DNA of 64,000 nucleotides, taken from contig OZ244590.1 of NCBI GenBank assembly GCA_965218205.1, positions 1,860,001-1,924,000 of the forward strand. The letters are read 5' to 3'. The notes beneath the pieces were generated by a model. The model was given only the letters and a program-made list of their open reading frames with translations, did no database searches and was not told where the DNA came from. Below are positions 29,106 through 38,849 of the stretch, piece after piece. This DNA is from CBDDCA01 sp965218205 (lineage in GTDB: Bacteria > Spirochaetota > Spirochaetia > WTKD01 > G963693115). The translations under genes and the position numbers were made by a program. Within the stretch, counting starts at the first letter, position 1; every line of letters begins with the position of its first letter.

Positions 29106-29975
29106 TTACGTGTTACATAGCATGTTCCATGTGCCTTGTGCTATAAGAGTGGCTACTTCACTGCGTAGGGTGTGTTGTCCTATGTGTACAGAGTCTATAC
29201 GAAGTGCTGATAGCAGTGTTATTTCTGCATTGCTATACTGTCGTTCGGGTCCGATGAAATAGACAAAATGAAGTACATGCTCAACACTGTTGTCAGTATC
29301 GTTTTCATGCTCCATACAAAATGTTTGCTCCTTATTGAACGCGGGAGTGGATGCTTGATGGGAGAATGTACGATGCAACAGTTCACAGAGTGAAGTTGCT
29401 GCGTTCTGTTGTACTATCACAGACAGAAACTGCGTAGAGGCATGTTCTTTTTGCTTGCATGTATCAAGCAACGACAGTGCATTTTCTATTCCTACACAGG
29501 TGTACACAGAGGGAACACAGCACTCCTTGCCTTGCATAGCTCCCAGCAATAACAACTCATCCGCTGTATTCCAGAACGATGCGTTCAGGTAGCTTTTCTC
29601 TCCTAGTTCGGGAACATAGCATATAATATTGTCCACTCCCATTGTGCTGAGATCCCGCAGTAATCGTGCCATTACGGGAGGGCGCGGATGAGCAAGCACT
29701 ATGGTAGATCTATAGCGTTTCGGAACAAACGGAGTCTCTACACAAAAACACAGGTCTATGCCATCACTGTGTAGGGCTAGTATTCTTGCTGTGCCAAACC
29801 CTCTCTCAATAATGCCTGCTTCAAGCTCTGTCCCTTTTTTTGCCTGCGATAATATGGTAGTAATATGTTTTGTTCGTATATCATGTGCAGGAAGATGCAC
29901 ACGATATGTTTGTACATCAGCATGTGTTTCTGAGTCTGCGGTGCATTCATGTGCATAAAATAAAATGCAGTTCAT
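29106..29975 (-). CDS. rsmE: 16S rRNA m3U1498 methyltransferase RsmE
   Basis: 289 residues. SPOUT-class methyltransferase that modifies U1498 in the ribosomal decoding region. The N-terminal PUA-like part begins YRVHLPAHDIRTKHITTILSQ. The knotted C-terminal domain contains FIGPERQYSNAEITLL (in place of the usual IGPEGGfs.E) and the SAM-pocket end IGQHTLRSEVATLIAQG (usual LG.rILR.ETA). The GPE-RQ and SEVAT variants are slight departures. It is last in a redoxin-HIT-rsmE unit, although 90 bp separate it from the HIT gene. Confidence 0.88.
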   Translation of the reverse strand: MNCILFYAHECTADSETHADVQTYRVHLPAHDIRTKHITTILSQAKKGTELEAGIIERGFGTARILALHSDGIDLCFCVETPFVPKRYRSTIVLAHPRPPVMARLLRDLSTMGVDNIICYVPELGEKSYLNASFWNTADELLLLGAMQGKECCVPSVYTCVGIENALSLLDTCKQKEHASTQFLSVIVQQNAATSLCELLHRTFSHQASTPAFNKEQTFCMEHENDTDNSVEHVLHFVYFIGPERQYSNAEITLLSALRIDSVHIGQHTLRSEVATLIAQGTWNMLCNT

Positions 29976-30065
29976 CTCCTTAGTGTAGAGTACAACAGGT
30001 ATGTGTTAGCATAAAACATTTGTGCTGTTACTATACTTATACTATACCTACTATCCTAAAGCCTA

Positions 30066-30416
30066 CTATCCCGGAGGCCAGTGGAGTTGTCGACCAGCAA
30101 GTATATGAGCGTGCAAATAAAATACTGTTTGTGCTGCTGAAGCACCATTGTTTATCACTACTCGATACCCGTCTTTTTCCAGTTTCAAAGCCCGTGCAGT
30201 CAAGGCTACTCCCTGAAGAAAATGCCCCATATATGTAGCATCATGTTCGGGACATTCACTGACAAAAGCGAGTTTCTTTTTCGGTATCACTAGCACATGC
30301 ACTGGTGCTTGTGGTTGAATATCGTTAAAGGCAAGGACATATTCATTTTCAAACACTACATCAGCAGAAATTTCCTTGTTGAGTATTTTCTCAAACAGAG
30401 TAGGTTGTGTTTCCAT
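30066..30416 (-). CDS. HIT family protein, HinT-like
   Basis: 116 residues, close to HinT purine nucleoside phosphoramidases over its length (IPKKKLAFVSE, GRQLHWPPG end). The histidine triad H-x-H-x-H is here YLHAH: the first His is Tyr100, while the catalytic His102 and His104 remain. The start is 5 bases after the stop of the redoxin gene, so the two are co-transcribed. The substrate is unknown; the Tyr substitution may alter activity. Confidence 0.88.
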   Translation of the reverse strand: METQPTLFEKILNKEISADVVFENEYVLAFNDIQPQAPVHVLVIPKKKLAFVSECPEHDATYMGHFLQGVALTARALKLEKDGYRVVINNGASAAQTVFYLHAHILAGRQLHWPPG

Positions 30417-30421
30417 ATGCT

Positions 30422-31003
30422 CTACGCTAAATCACAGGCTTCTGGTGGCATCCAATGTGCATCTTGTCCATCCCACTTTACATTACATCCTATGGGATTG
30501 GTAACTTCAATGCGTGGTTTTTTTCCTGCTACAATATCTTCTAGTACCATATCAAGCGTATGCTCAGTAATTTTATCTACTTCTCTCGGACTGTCTACCG
30601 CTCTGCCAGTATAGACAAGCTCTCTTTGTGTATTAAACACATAAAAATGAGGCGTTCGTAACGCTCCATATTTTTTTGCAATCTCCTGTGTTTCATCTCT
30701 CAAGTAGATCCATGGAAAATGCTGATCTTGCATTCTTTCTTTCATCTTTTCAAAACTATCCTCAGGCTTTGTCTTTGCACTGTTAGAGTTAATGCCAACA
30801 AACACCACTCCTTTATCTTGGTATGTTTCTACTGTCTTGCGTGTCAACTCATCAGAATTGATAACAAAGGGACAATGATTACAGGTAAAAAAGAGAACAA
30901 GGGTATTTGCATCTGCAAAATCTGCCATACTGTATTCTTTTCCATCGGTAGCGGGCAATGAAAAATCAATAGCTTTTTCCCCTATTTGTAATGTAAACGC
31001 CAT
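30422..31003 (-). CDS. Thioredoxin-like redoxin (AhpC/TSA family)
   Basis: 193 residues. A redoxin fold with DFSLPATDGKEYSMADF followed by VLFFTCNHCPFV, giving a CxxC pair (Cys41, Cys44) in the position of TlpA/thioredoxin active sites. The cis-Pro region is GALRTPHFYVF. There is no signal peptide, so it is cytoplasmic. It belongs to the common bacterial group of CNHCPF thioredoxin-family proteins of uncertain substrate. It is first in an operon with the HIT gene; AGGAGG precedes the ATG. Confidence 0.87.
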   Translation of the reverse strand: MAFTLQIGEKAIDFSLPATDGKEYSMADFADANTLVLFFTCNHCPFVINSDELTRKTVETYQDKGVVFVGINSNSAKTKPEDSFEKMKERMQDQHFPWIYLRDETQEIAKKYGALRTPHFYVFNTQRELVYTGRAVDSPREVDKITEHTLDMVLEDIVAGKKPRIEVTNPIGCNVKWDGQDAHWMPPEACDLA

Positions 31004-31178
31004 AAAGCCTCCTTGTTGATAAAAGTATTGTCTACTCTTATCAGATTGTTTTGCTGTCTATTTTTTCGTGTTATCTTTTGTGCTTTCTGCACTATCTTTA
31101 CTATAATAGATGTAAGAGAAAATTGCAATTATATTCACCTCAGCAAACTTAAGGTATCACAGCACTGTAGCTTGTAAG

Positions 31179-31574
31179 CTACTCAAGGGAAGATTCTTGA
31201 ATGAAGCTATCGTACTCTGCTTGTGTCATACAGGTTTGTTGCAATAATTCTAGTGAGGGGAGTACTCCTTTTACAAACCAGCCTTTTGTCATAGGGTCTG
31301 AGTTTACTATACTCGGCTGTTCTTGCAATAGTTCATTTACTGCCTGTAAGGTACAGTCACAGGGATAGTATATATCTGAGGCAATTTTAGAGGATTCAAT
31401 AACTGCCAATACTTCTCCCATTGCATATTCTGTCTTGCTTTGCATAATATCTGCAAACACTAACTCACCAAAACTCTCTTGTCCATAGTCACTTATCCCA
31501 ATACATACTGTCTTTGTTGCTACATCCTCTATGCGTATCCATAAGTGCTCTTTTGTAAAATACAGTGTTTCCAT
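31179..31574 (-). CDS. gcvH: Glycine cleavage system H protein
   Basis: 131 residues. Lipoyl carrier of the glycine cleavage system. The lipoylated lysine is Lys63 in VIESSKIASDIY. GISDYGQESFGELVF and the NSDPMTKGWFVKG end are typical. No gcvP, gcvT or lipoate ligase is in the window, so the partner genes are elsewhere or the protein may serve another lipoyl role. It starts 43 bp after valS on the same strand. Confidence 0.92.
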   Translation of the reverse strand: METLYFTKEHLWIRIEDVATKTVCIGISDYGQESFGELVFADIMQSKTEYAMGEVLAVIESSKIASDIYYPCDCTLQAVNELLQEQPSIVNSDPMTKGWFVKGVLPSLELLQQTCMTQAEYDSFIQESSLE

Positions 31575-31616
31575 AGTACTCCTTTTTTCTTATTTTTCCT
31601 TGTCTTTATGATGGCA

Positions 31617-34445
31617 TCACTTTGTTATCATAGTACGAAGTTCTTGCTCTATATGTATACTATTCTGTAATTGTTTTTCAATATCCTGTACTTCGCGAAT
31701 AATGCTCTCTCTATATTCTGGTTTTGCTTTTGATAGAAACTGCTGGCTTTCAAGCATTTTTTTCTTTGGAGCTAGTGTGTTTTGTAGCTTTTTTTGTTTC
31801 CTTGTAATATTTATAAGTTCTTCTTGAATATCAATATGTTCTGCTATAAACACTGTACAGACAAACCCGCGTCCTGCAACGCCTATCCCTTGCTGTGAAG
31901 TGCTTGCTGATTCTATGCTCGTCTCATTTGCTCCACATAGATGCTGTATAATCTGCCTTTGTTCTTGTATGTACTGCAGTTGTTCTGCATTCTCTACTTG
32001 TGCATGAAACTTAATACGCAGCTTAGGAGAAAGATTAAACTCACTACGAAGAGTGCGCACTCCTCGCACTAGCTCTTGCAGCAAAGCAAAATTTTTTGCA
32101 TTTATTTCTAAGGCTTTTTGTTTGGCTACAGAAACATCAGAAATATCATCCGAAGTATGTGATAGACTACATTGTCTTTCTGATATACTATCAAGCAGAG
32201 AATCATGTACCAGCTTGCCTGATAAGAGATCAGATTGTGTTGGATGCACTGTTTTTAATTGTTGATAGATTTCCTCTGTAATAAATGGCATAAACGGATG
32301 GAGTAAGGCTATATTCTCTTCAAGTATCCATACAAGAAAACTTGCTACTCTGTCTTTTTCCGCAATAGTCTCAATAGTATGGTGAGTATCGTTAGTATGC
32401 TGGTTATTGTCCAGTGATTCATCTGTAGTGTTGCTTGCTGTGTCCTGTTTCTGTTGCAAGCCTATTTTACTTATTTCAATGTACCAGTCACAAAAATCCC
32501 ACCAAAAATATTCATACGCAATATGAGCAGCGTCATCAATACGATATTGTTTCATAGCTCGCTGTATATTATGTTGTGCCTGATACAATTTATATACTAT
32601 CCATTGTTCTGCACTGCGAAACGATATATGCTTACAATCATGTATGGTACAGTCTTTTACATTCATAAGAAGATACCGTGATGCATTCCACACTTTGTTA
32701 GCAAAACGACTTCCAAGCTGAAAACTATCCTTATTGAGTGGAAGATCGCCTCCTAGTTTACATAGAAACGCAAGCGTAAATTTTAGTGAATCTGCTCCAA
32801 ACTCACTGATAATCTCAAGAGGGTCAATGCCGTTGCCCAGTGATTTACTCATCTTTCTTCCTTTATCATCACGTACAATACCATGAATAAAAATATGCTT
32901 AAAAGGAACAGTGTGAGTAAACTCCAGTCCTGCCATCACCATGCGTGCTACCCAAAAGAAAATAATATCATAAGCAGTTACCAATGTTGTAGTAGGATAA
33001 AAACGAGCAAGATCATCTGTTTTCTGTGGCCACCCAAGTACTGTAAAAGGCCAGAGCCATGAAGAAAACCATGTGTCAAGCACATCCGTATCTTGTCGCA
33101 AATTACGCCCTTGATTTTCGGGCAATGTAGTAGGATCTTCTCGTGATACAAGCATTTCACCAGAATCATCGTCATACCATACAGGAATACGATGTCCCCA
33201 CCATAATTGACGCGAGATACACCAATCACGAATATGTTTCATCCAATGTATGTAGGTATTTTCCCAATGTTTCGGATAAAAGTGTATATCTTCATTGTAC
33301 AGTGCGTCCAATGCTTTTTTTGCCAAAGTCTTCATACGAACAAACCATTGAGTAGAAAGCAATGGTTCTATAGGTACGCCTGTACGATAACAATGTCCTA
33401 CTTGATGCATATGTTCTTGTGTTTTTTGTAAAAACCCTTGTTCTGCGAGATCTTGTGCTACTATATTTCGTGCCTTATGTACTGAGATACCTTGATATTT
33501 TTCTGGTACTTCTTCATTTAAGCTCCCATCAAGATTGAGAATATTCACGCATTCTATGGTATGTCTTTTAGATATTTCATAATCGTCCATAGAATGTCCA
33601 GGAGTAACTTTTAATGCTCCTGTACCAAATTCGGCATCTACATGCTCATCGGCAATGATAGGAATTTTTTTATCAGTGAGAGGAAGATATACCTGCTTTC
33701 CCACCATAGCAGCATAGCGTGTATCAGTAGGATGTACCGCTATAGCGGTATCACCAAACATTGTTTCAGGACGAGTGGTAGCAACAGTAATGCCTCCCTC
33801 TCCTTCAACATATGGGTATGTTATCCAATAGAGTTTCCCTTGCACTTCTTTGTACTCCACTTCGTCATCACTTAACGCTGTTCCTGCTCCTACTGACCAG
33901 TTTACAAGATAGCTACTCCTATAGATAAGGCCTTTCTCGTATAATTGTACAAACACCTCGCGTACTGCTTTTGATAACGAATCGTCTAAGGTAAAACATT
34001 CACGACTCCAATCGCAAGAAATACCAAGACTCCGTAATTGCTGTATAATTTTTTTCTTATTTGTATGGGCTACCTTCCAAGTACGCTCTATAAATGCTTC
34101 TCTGCCTATATCGTTACGATGTTTGCCTTCCTTTGCAAGCTGTCGTTCTACTACCTGCTGTGTAGCAATTCCAGCATGGTCACTGCCCGGTACCCACAAA
34201 GCACGGTGTCCTTGCATACGATAATAACGCAACAGTATATCTTGGATGCTATTGTTAAGTGCATGCCCCATATGCAACACTCCCGTAACATTTGGAGGAG
34301 GCATAACTACTACAAAAGGAGGCTTTTGTTCCTGTAATGGAGAGCGTGCATCCTTATCATGATATTCAGGACGAAATACCTGTGCATCATCCCACAAGAC
34401 ATGAATTTTTTCTTCAAAATCTCTAAAATTATATGTTTTTTCCAT
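31617..34445 (-). CDS. valS: Valyl-tRNA synthetase
   Basis: 942 residues, normal for bacterial ValRS. The HIGH motif is HMGH (58-61) within PPPNVTGVLHMGHALN, and KMSKS is at 531-535. The editing (CP1) domain includes VATTRPETMFGDTAIAV and GTGALKVTPGHSMDDYE. The anticodon-binding helical domain carries a low-complexity Thr/Asn-rich insertion (about residues 660-690). The C-terminal ~65 residues form the tRNA-binding coiled coil. It is the first gene of a two-gene unit with gcvH, divergent from nrdA. Confidence 0.98.
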   Translation of the reverse strand: MEKTYNFRDFEEKIHVLWDDAQVFRPEYHDKDARSPLQEQKPPFVVVMPPPNVTGVLHMGHALNNSIQDILLRYYRMQGHRALWVPGSDHAGIATQQVVERQLAKEGKHRNDIGREAFIERTWKVAHTNKKKIIQQLRSLGISCDWSRECFTLDDSLSKAVREVFVQLYEKGLIYRSSYLVNWSVGAGTALSDDEVEYKEVQGKLYWITYPYVEGEGGITVATTRPETMFGDTAIAVHPTDTRYAAMVGKQVYLPLTDKKIPIIADEHVDAEFGTGALKVTPGHSMDDYEISKRHTIECVNILNLDGSLNEEVPEKYQGISVHKARNIVAQDLAEQGFLQKTQEHMHQVGHCYRTGVPIEPLLSTQWFVRMKTLAKKALDALYNEDIHFYPKHWENTYIHWMKHIRDWCISRQLWWGHRIPVWYDDDSGEMLVSREDPTTLPENQGRNLRQDTDVLDTWFSSWLWPFTVLGWPQKTDDLARFYPTTTLVTAYDIIFFWVARMVMAGLEFTHTVPFKHIFIHGIVRDDKGRKMSKSLGNGIDPLEIISEFGADSLKFTLAFLCKLGGDLPLNKDSFQLGSRFANKVWNASRYLLMNVKDCTIHDCKHISFRSAEQWIVYKLYQAQHNIQRAMKQYRIDDAAHIAYEYFWWDFCDWYIEISKIGLQQKQDTASNTTDESLDNNQHTNDTHHTIETIAEKDRVASFLVWILEENIALLHPFMPFITEEIYQQLKTVHPTQSDLLSGKLVHDSLLDSISERQCSLSHTSDDISDVSVAKQKALEINAKNFALLQELVRGVRTLRSEFNLSPKLRIKFHAQVENAEQLQYIQEQRQIIQHLCGANETSIESASTSQQGIGVAGRGFVCTVFIAEHIDIQEELINITRKQKKLQNTLAPKKKMLESQQFLSKAKPEYRESIIREVQDIEKQLQNSIHIEQELRTMITK

Positions 34446-34635
34446 AATATATTACTATCTCAGTATTGCTTACTATTTACTGTAGCATGTATACTTATTA
34501 TAACAGGTTTCAGTTCTATAGATAGTATTGTTATACTAGGAGCATACAGTATACTTTCCCATTCTCTTTTACTGTGTATGTCTGATACATCCTCTTTGTA
34601 AATACTACAATAATCAAAAAAAACTTGTATTTCTA

Positions 34636-34665
34636 TTGACAAACAAAGGATGAAAAGAATACAAT
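34636..34665 (+). promoter_or_regulatory. Promoter of nrdAB
   Basis: TTGACA (34636-34641), an 18-base spacer and TACAAT (34660-34665). The start would be about 34672, giving a leader of roughly 105 nt. The NrdR-like boxes begin just downstream. Confidence 0.65.
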
Positions 34666-34679
34666 AAACAAAGCAATAC

Positions 34680-34727
34680 CCCCTATATGTAGTGTATAAG
34701 CATAGCACATAACACTATATGTATGGT
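34680..34727 (+). promoter_or_regulatory. Pair of NrdR-box-like operators
   Basis: CCCCTATATGTAGTGT (34680-34695) and ACACTATATGTATGGT (34712-34727) each match 14 of 16 bases of the NrdR-box form ACACTATATmTAGTGT. They start 32 bp apart, about three helical turns, which is the usual NrdR spacing. They lie between the nrdAB promoter and nrdA. Confidence 0.7.
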
Positions 34728-34777
34728 AACATGTGCAATAACACAATTTTTATATTTAAGCAAGGGAGGAGGCCATA

Positions 34778-37700
34778 ATGCTTTTAGAAAATAACACACC
34801 AAAACACCCCCCTACGATACAGCAAGAAAGTTCATCATTGTTTACTCATGTTATAAAACGAACAGGAGATCCCCAACCCTATAACAATCAGCATATTAGT
34901 ACTGCTATTTACAAAGCGTTTGTTGCCAACAATGTTCAAATTTCTCATAAAGATGTTGAAGGACTTACCCATGAAGTAGAGCAAACACTTGCTACATTCC
35001 ATAAAGATACAGTGCATATCGAAAAAATACAAGATACCATTGAAGAAATACTCATGAAGCACCATTTCTTTCAAGTGGCAAAACGCTTTATTATCTATCG
35101 ACAAAAACATGCCGAAGAACGTCTCAATCAATCGCTTAAGAATCAAAAAAAAATACATACCCTTTCGGTAAAAAAAAGAGATGGAACAAATGTATCGTTT
35201 GATAGTAATAAAATTATCAACACATTAAAAAGAGTAAGTAAGGATATTGATATAGATACAGTATCTTTATCTGTTATTACCCATGAACTAGAACGAAATA
35301 TATTTGATGGTATACATACAACAGAGTTAGAAGAAGCCCTTATTTTATCATGTGTTGCATTTATAGAACGAAACCCCAGTTATGATACTATTGCAAAACG
35401 CTTACTCTTACAAAAAGTATATAAGAAGGTCATACCTACCATAGCTCAAAAACAGAGAACAGAAGCTATACAAACATCATTTATCACACAAATAAAAAAA
35501 GGGGTAGAGTACGGATACTTTACAAAACAATTATTAGAGTTTGATTTAGAAATTATTGCAACCGCAATTGATCCAAAACGAGATGAAGAATTTAAGTATT
35601 TAGGATTACAGACATTATGCGACCGATACTTTGTATCGCACAAAAAAACATACATAGAAACCCCTCAAGCATTTTGGATGAGGGTAGCAATGGGGCTTGC
35701 TTTACATGAAGAACAAAAAGAAGAGCAAGCTATAAAATTTTACAATCTCATTTCTCAGTTATACTACATCCCTTCCACCCCAACCTTATTTCACTCTGGG
35801 ATGGCACACCCACAGCTTAGCTCCTGTTATATCAGTACTGTATCTGATAATCTTCAGAACATATTTAAGTGTATTGGAGACAATGCACAAATGGCTAAGT
35901 GGTCGGGAGGAATTGGAAACGACTGGACACCCATACGTGCCACTAACGCTCTTATTAAAAGCACAAATGTAGAAAGTCAAGGAGTCATCCCGTTCTTAAA
36001 GATTGCAAATGATACTACTCTTGCAATAAATCGTAGTGGAAAAAGACGCGGTGCTACCTGTGCGTATCTTGAGACATGGCATTTAGATATTGAAGATTTT
36101 CTTGATCTACGAAGAAATACTGGAGATGAACGTAGAAGAACACATGATATGAATACTGCTGTATGGATTCCTGATTTATTTATGAAACGAGTATTGGAAG
36201 AAAAAGAATGGACATTGTTTTCACCAAATGATGTACCTGATCTTCATGATAGTTATGGAAAAGATTTTGAATACAAATATACTCACTACGAAGAAAAAAC
36301 ACATACAGGCGAACTCCCCCATTGTAAGAAAATACCAGCACTTACGCTTTGGCGAAAAATTCTTTCTCGTCTTTTTGAAACTGGACATCCTTGGATAACA
36401 TTTAAGGATCCTTGTAACATACGCAGCCCTCAAGATCATGTAGGAGTAGTGCATAGCAGTAACCTTTGTACAGAAATTACCCTTAACAATTCAGAGGAAG
36501 AAACTGCGGTATGTAACTTAGGATCGATAAACCTTAAAAAGCACTGTGATATAGATGGTATAAACCAATATCTCTTATCAGAGACAATAAAAACAGCCAT
36601 ACGGATGCTTGATAATGTCATAGATATTAATTTTTATCCTACAAAAGAAGCAAAAAACAGTAATCTTAAACACAGACCTATAGGGCTGGGACTTATGGGA
36701 ATACAGGACGCATTGTTTACTCTACGCATCCCTTTTGATTCTCCTAAAGCACTAGATTTTGTTGATTCTACAATGGAATATATATCATATAATGCTATAC
36801 TTTCCTCTTCTGAGCTTGCAAAGGAAAGAGGAGCATATGAAACTTTTACGGGATCAAAGTGGGATAGAGGCTTACTTCCTCATGATACTGTAGCGTTACT
36901 TGAAGAAGAACGTGGAATGCCCATAGAAGTAAATCGTAATTCATATCTCAACTGGGAACCAGTACGAGCGAGTATTACACAATATGGAATGAGAAACAGT
37001 AATACTATGGCTATTGCTCCTACTGCCACTATATCTAATATTGCAGGATGCTTTCCTTGTATTGAGCCTATTTATAAAAATATATATGTAAAATCAAATA
37101 TGAGTGGTGAATTTACCATACTCAATAGTTATCTCGTACAAGATATTCAACAAAGAGGATTATGGTCACAAACCATGCTTGATAAAATAAAATATTATGA
37201 TGGAAATATCGATTTTATTGATGAAATTCCACAGGAATTAAAATCGCTCTACAAAGAAGTATTTGATATAGACCCTTTAACACTGCTAAAACTTACTGCC
37301 ACACGAAGTAAATGGATAGATCAAAGTCAATCTCATAATGTATTTATCAAAGGAGTATCAGGAAAACGCCTCCATGACACATATATAGCAGCATGGAAAA
37401 TGGGATTAAAAACTACATATTATCTGCGTTCTTTAGCAGCGACACAAATAGAAAAATCGACTCTTGATGCAAAAGAATATGGATATACGCAAAAAAGAAA
37501 ATATAACACTACAGCCGATACTTCAACTGAAACAACACCACCCTCTCCTACTGCGACGCAAGACAGTACAGAAATACCTGCACAGGACACTGTTACAGCA
37601 AAAAATAATACTACAAGCAACGATATAGTACAACGCATTATACAACAAGCACATCAATCACCACAACATACTGTACTATCTCAAACAGACACCAAACAAG

Positions 37701-37810
37701 AAGAAAGTAACCAATGGTTACCAAAAAAACAGCAAATTAACAGTAGCTCAATGATTTCCCCAAATGCTATCTGCAGTCTTTTAGATCCTTCCTGTGAATC
37801 ATGCCAATAA
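34778..37810 (+). CDS. nrdA: Ribonucleotide reductase alpha subunit, class I
   Basis: 1,010 residues. Reduces ribonucleotides with the NrdB cofactor. Two ATP-cone domains lie at the N-terminus (about 22-105, VIKRTGDPQPYNNQHI; and 128-215, VKKRDGTNVSFDSNKI), as in Chlamydia NrdA. Active-site cysteines are Cys350 (SSCYIS), Cys564 (NLCTEI, the thiyl radical site) and Cys579 (VCNLGSINL); the 350-564 spacing equals that of Escherichia coli 225-439. The redox-active C-terminal pair is CESC (Cys1006, Cys1009), reached through a Thr-rich linker. A strong GGGAGGAGG site precedes the ATG. nrdB follows 30 bp later. Confidence 0.97.
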   Translation: MLLENNTPKHPPTIQQESSSLFTHVIKRTGDPQPYNNQHISTAIYKAFVANNVQISHKDVEGLTHEVEQTLATFHKDTVHIEKIQDTIEEILMKHHFFQVAKRFIIYRQKHAEERLNQSLKNQKKIHTLSVKKRDGTNVSFDSNKIINTLKRVSKDIDIDTVSLSVITHELERNIFDGIHTTELEEALILSCVAFIERNPSYDTIAKRLLLQKVYKKVIPTIAQKQRTEAIQTSFITQIKKGVEYGYFTKQLLEFDLEIIATAIDPKRDEEFKYLGLQTLCDRYFVSHKKTYIETPQAFWMRVAMGLALHEEQKEEQAIKFYNLISQLYYIPSTPTLFHSGMAHPQLSSCYISTVSDNLQNIFKCIGDNAQMAKWSGGIGNDWTPIRATNALIKSTNVESQGVIPFLKIANDTTLAINRSGKRRGATCAYLETWHLDIEDFLDLRRNTGDERRRTHDMNTAVWIPDLFMKRVLEEKEWTLFSPNDVPDLHDSYGKDFEYKYTHYEEKTHTGELPHCKKIPALTLWRKILSRLFETGHPWITFKDPCNIRSPQDHVGVVHSSNLCTEITLNNSEEETAVCNLGSINLKKHCDIDGINQYLLSETIKTAIRMLDNVIDINFYPTKEAKNSNLKHRPIGLGLMGIQDALFTLRIPFDSPKALDFVDSTMEYISYNAILSSSELAKERGAYETFTGSKWDRGLLPHDTVALLEEERGMPIEVNRNSYLNWEPVRASITQYGMRNSNTMAIAPTATISNIAGCFPCIEPIYKNIYVKSNMSGEFTILNSYLVQDIQQRGLWSQTMLDKIKYYDGNIDFIDEIPQELKSLYKEVFDIDPLTLLKLTATRSKWIDQSQSHNVFIKGVSGKRLHDTYIAAWKMGLKTTYYLRSLAATQIEKSTLDAKEYGYTQKRKYNTTADTSTETTPPSPTATQDSTEIPAQDTVTAKNNTTSNDIVQRIIQQAHQSPQHTVLSQTDTKQEESNQWLPKKQQINSSSMISPNAICSLLDPSCESCQ

Positions 37811-37840
37811 AAAATAGAAACAATAAAAAAAGGAGCATAT

Positions 37841-38839
37841 ATGCCTATTATCAATAACAATAAAACTGACCCTAACAAAATTCTCCCTATGACCTATCAT
37901 TGGGCAAGAGAACACTATAAAGAAGGAGTAGCCAATAATTGGACTCCTGAAGAAATTCCTATGCAACAAGATATTGAACAATGGAAATCTTCAAATGTAT
38001 TAAGCGATACCGAACGCAGATTGATATTATGGAACATAGGCTTTTTCTCAACAGCAGAATCCCTTACTGCAAACAATATTGTATTAGCAATGTACACTCA
38101 TATAACGAATCCTGAATGTCGTCAATATATGCTACGCCAAGCATACGAAGAAGCAATACATACTGATACTTTCATTTATTGCTGTGATTCACTTGGACTT
38201 GACCCTGATACTATTTTTGGTATGTATGAAACAATACCTTCTATAAAAGAGAAAGATGATTTTGTTGTAGAACTCACAAAAAATGTATTTTCTCCTAACT
38301 TTACTACCGTAGGAGATGAAAACATACAACGCTTTGTACATGATCTTATAGGATATTATATTATTATGGAAGGCATTTATTTTTATGCTGGATTTGCTAT
38401 GATGTTAGCATTAAAACGCCAAAATAAAATGATAGGGGTAGGAGAACAGTTTGAGTATATTATGAGAGACGAAAGCATACACCTTGCGTTTGGAGCAAAT
38501 CTTATCAATACAATTGTTGCAGAAAACCCACAGATATGGACAGAGCCATTTAAGCAAGAAATACTCTCTCTTATTTCACAAGCAGTAGTACTTGAAAAAC
38601 AATATGCTATTGACGCCTGTCCTGAAGGAATACTCGGAATAAATGCTGATCAGTTTTGTAATTATGTTGAACATATTGCAGATAGACGCCTTGAAAGAAT
38701 ACATCTTCCTACACTATACAACAAAGAAAATCCATTTCCATGGATGAGCCAATCTACTGATTTATCAAAAGAGAAAAATTTCTTTGAAACTCGCGTAACA
38801 GAATATCAAGTAGGACAAAAACTAGAATGGGATGAATAA
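37841..38839 (+). CDS. nrdB: Ribonucleotide reductase beta subunit, class Ic-like
   Basis: 332 residues. Metal ligands are Glu73 (TAESLTANN), Glu104 and His107 (EEAIHTDTF), Glu177 (IIMEGIYFY), Glu211 and His214 (RDESIHLAFG). The residue four after His107, where class Ia enzymes carry the radical tyrosine, is Phe111. The Chlamydia trachomatis enzyme has Phe127 at this position, a Glu as first ligand, and uses a Mn(IV)/Fe(III) cofactor. Every ligand here is offset by 16 from the Chlamydia numbers. A Mn/Fe class Ic enzyme is therefore likely. An AGGAG site precedes the ATG. The gene ends 10 bp from the convergent fcl. Confidence 0.97.
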   Translation: MPIINNNKTDPNKILPMTYHWAREHYKEGVANNWTPEEIPMQQDIEQWKSSNVLSDTERRLILWNIGFFSTAESLTANNIVLAMYTHITNPECRQYMLRQAYEEAIHTDTFIYCCDSLGLDPDTIFGMYETIPSIKEKDDFVVELTKNVFSPNFTTVGDENIQRFVHDLIGYYIIMEGIYFYAGFAMMLALKRQNKMIGVGEQFEYIMRDESIHLAFGANLINTIVAENPQIWTEPFKQEILSLISQAVVLEKQYAIDACPEGILGINADQFCNYVEHIADRRLERIHLPTLYNKENPFPWMSQSTDLSKEKNFFETRVTEYQVGQKLEWDE

Positions 38840-38849
38840 TACATAGCAC

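Noticed and set aside
31167..31182. GTAGCTT-GT-AAGCTAC palindrome at the gcvH stop as a terminator
   Set aside because: Two-base loop and no T run on either strand; too weak to call.
34460..34708. 82-residue minus-strand ORF between valS and nrdA
   Set aside because: It covers the nrdAB promoter and part of the NrdR-like boxes, has no ribosome site, and its composition is typical of AT-rich non-coding DNA.
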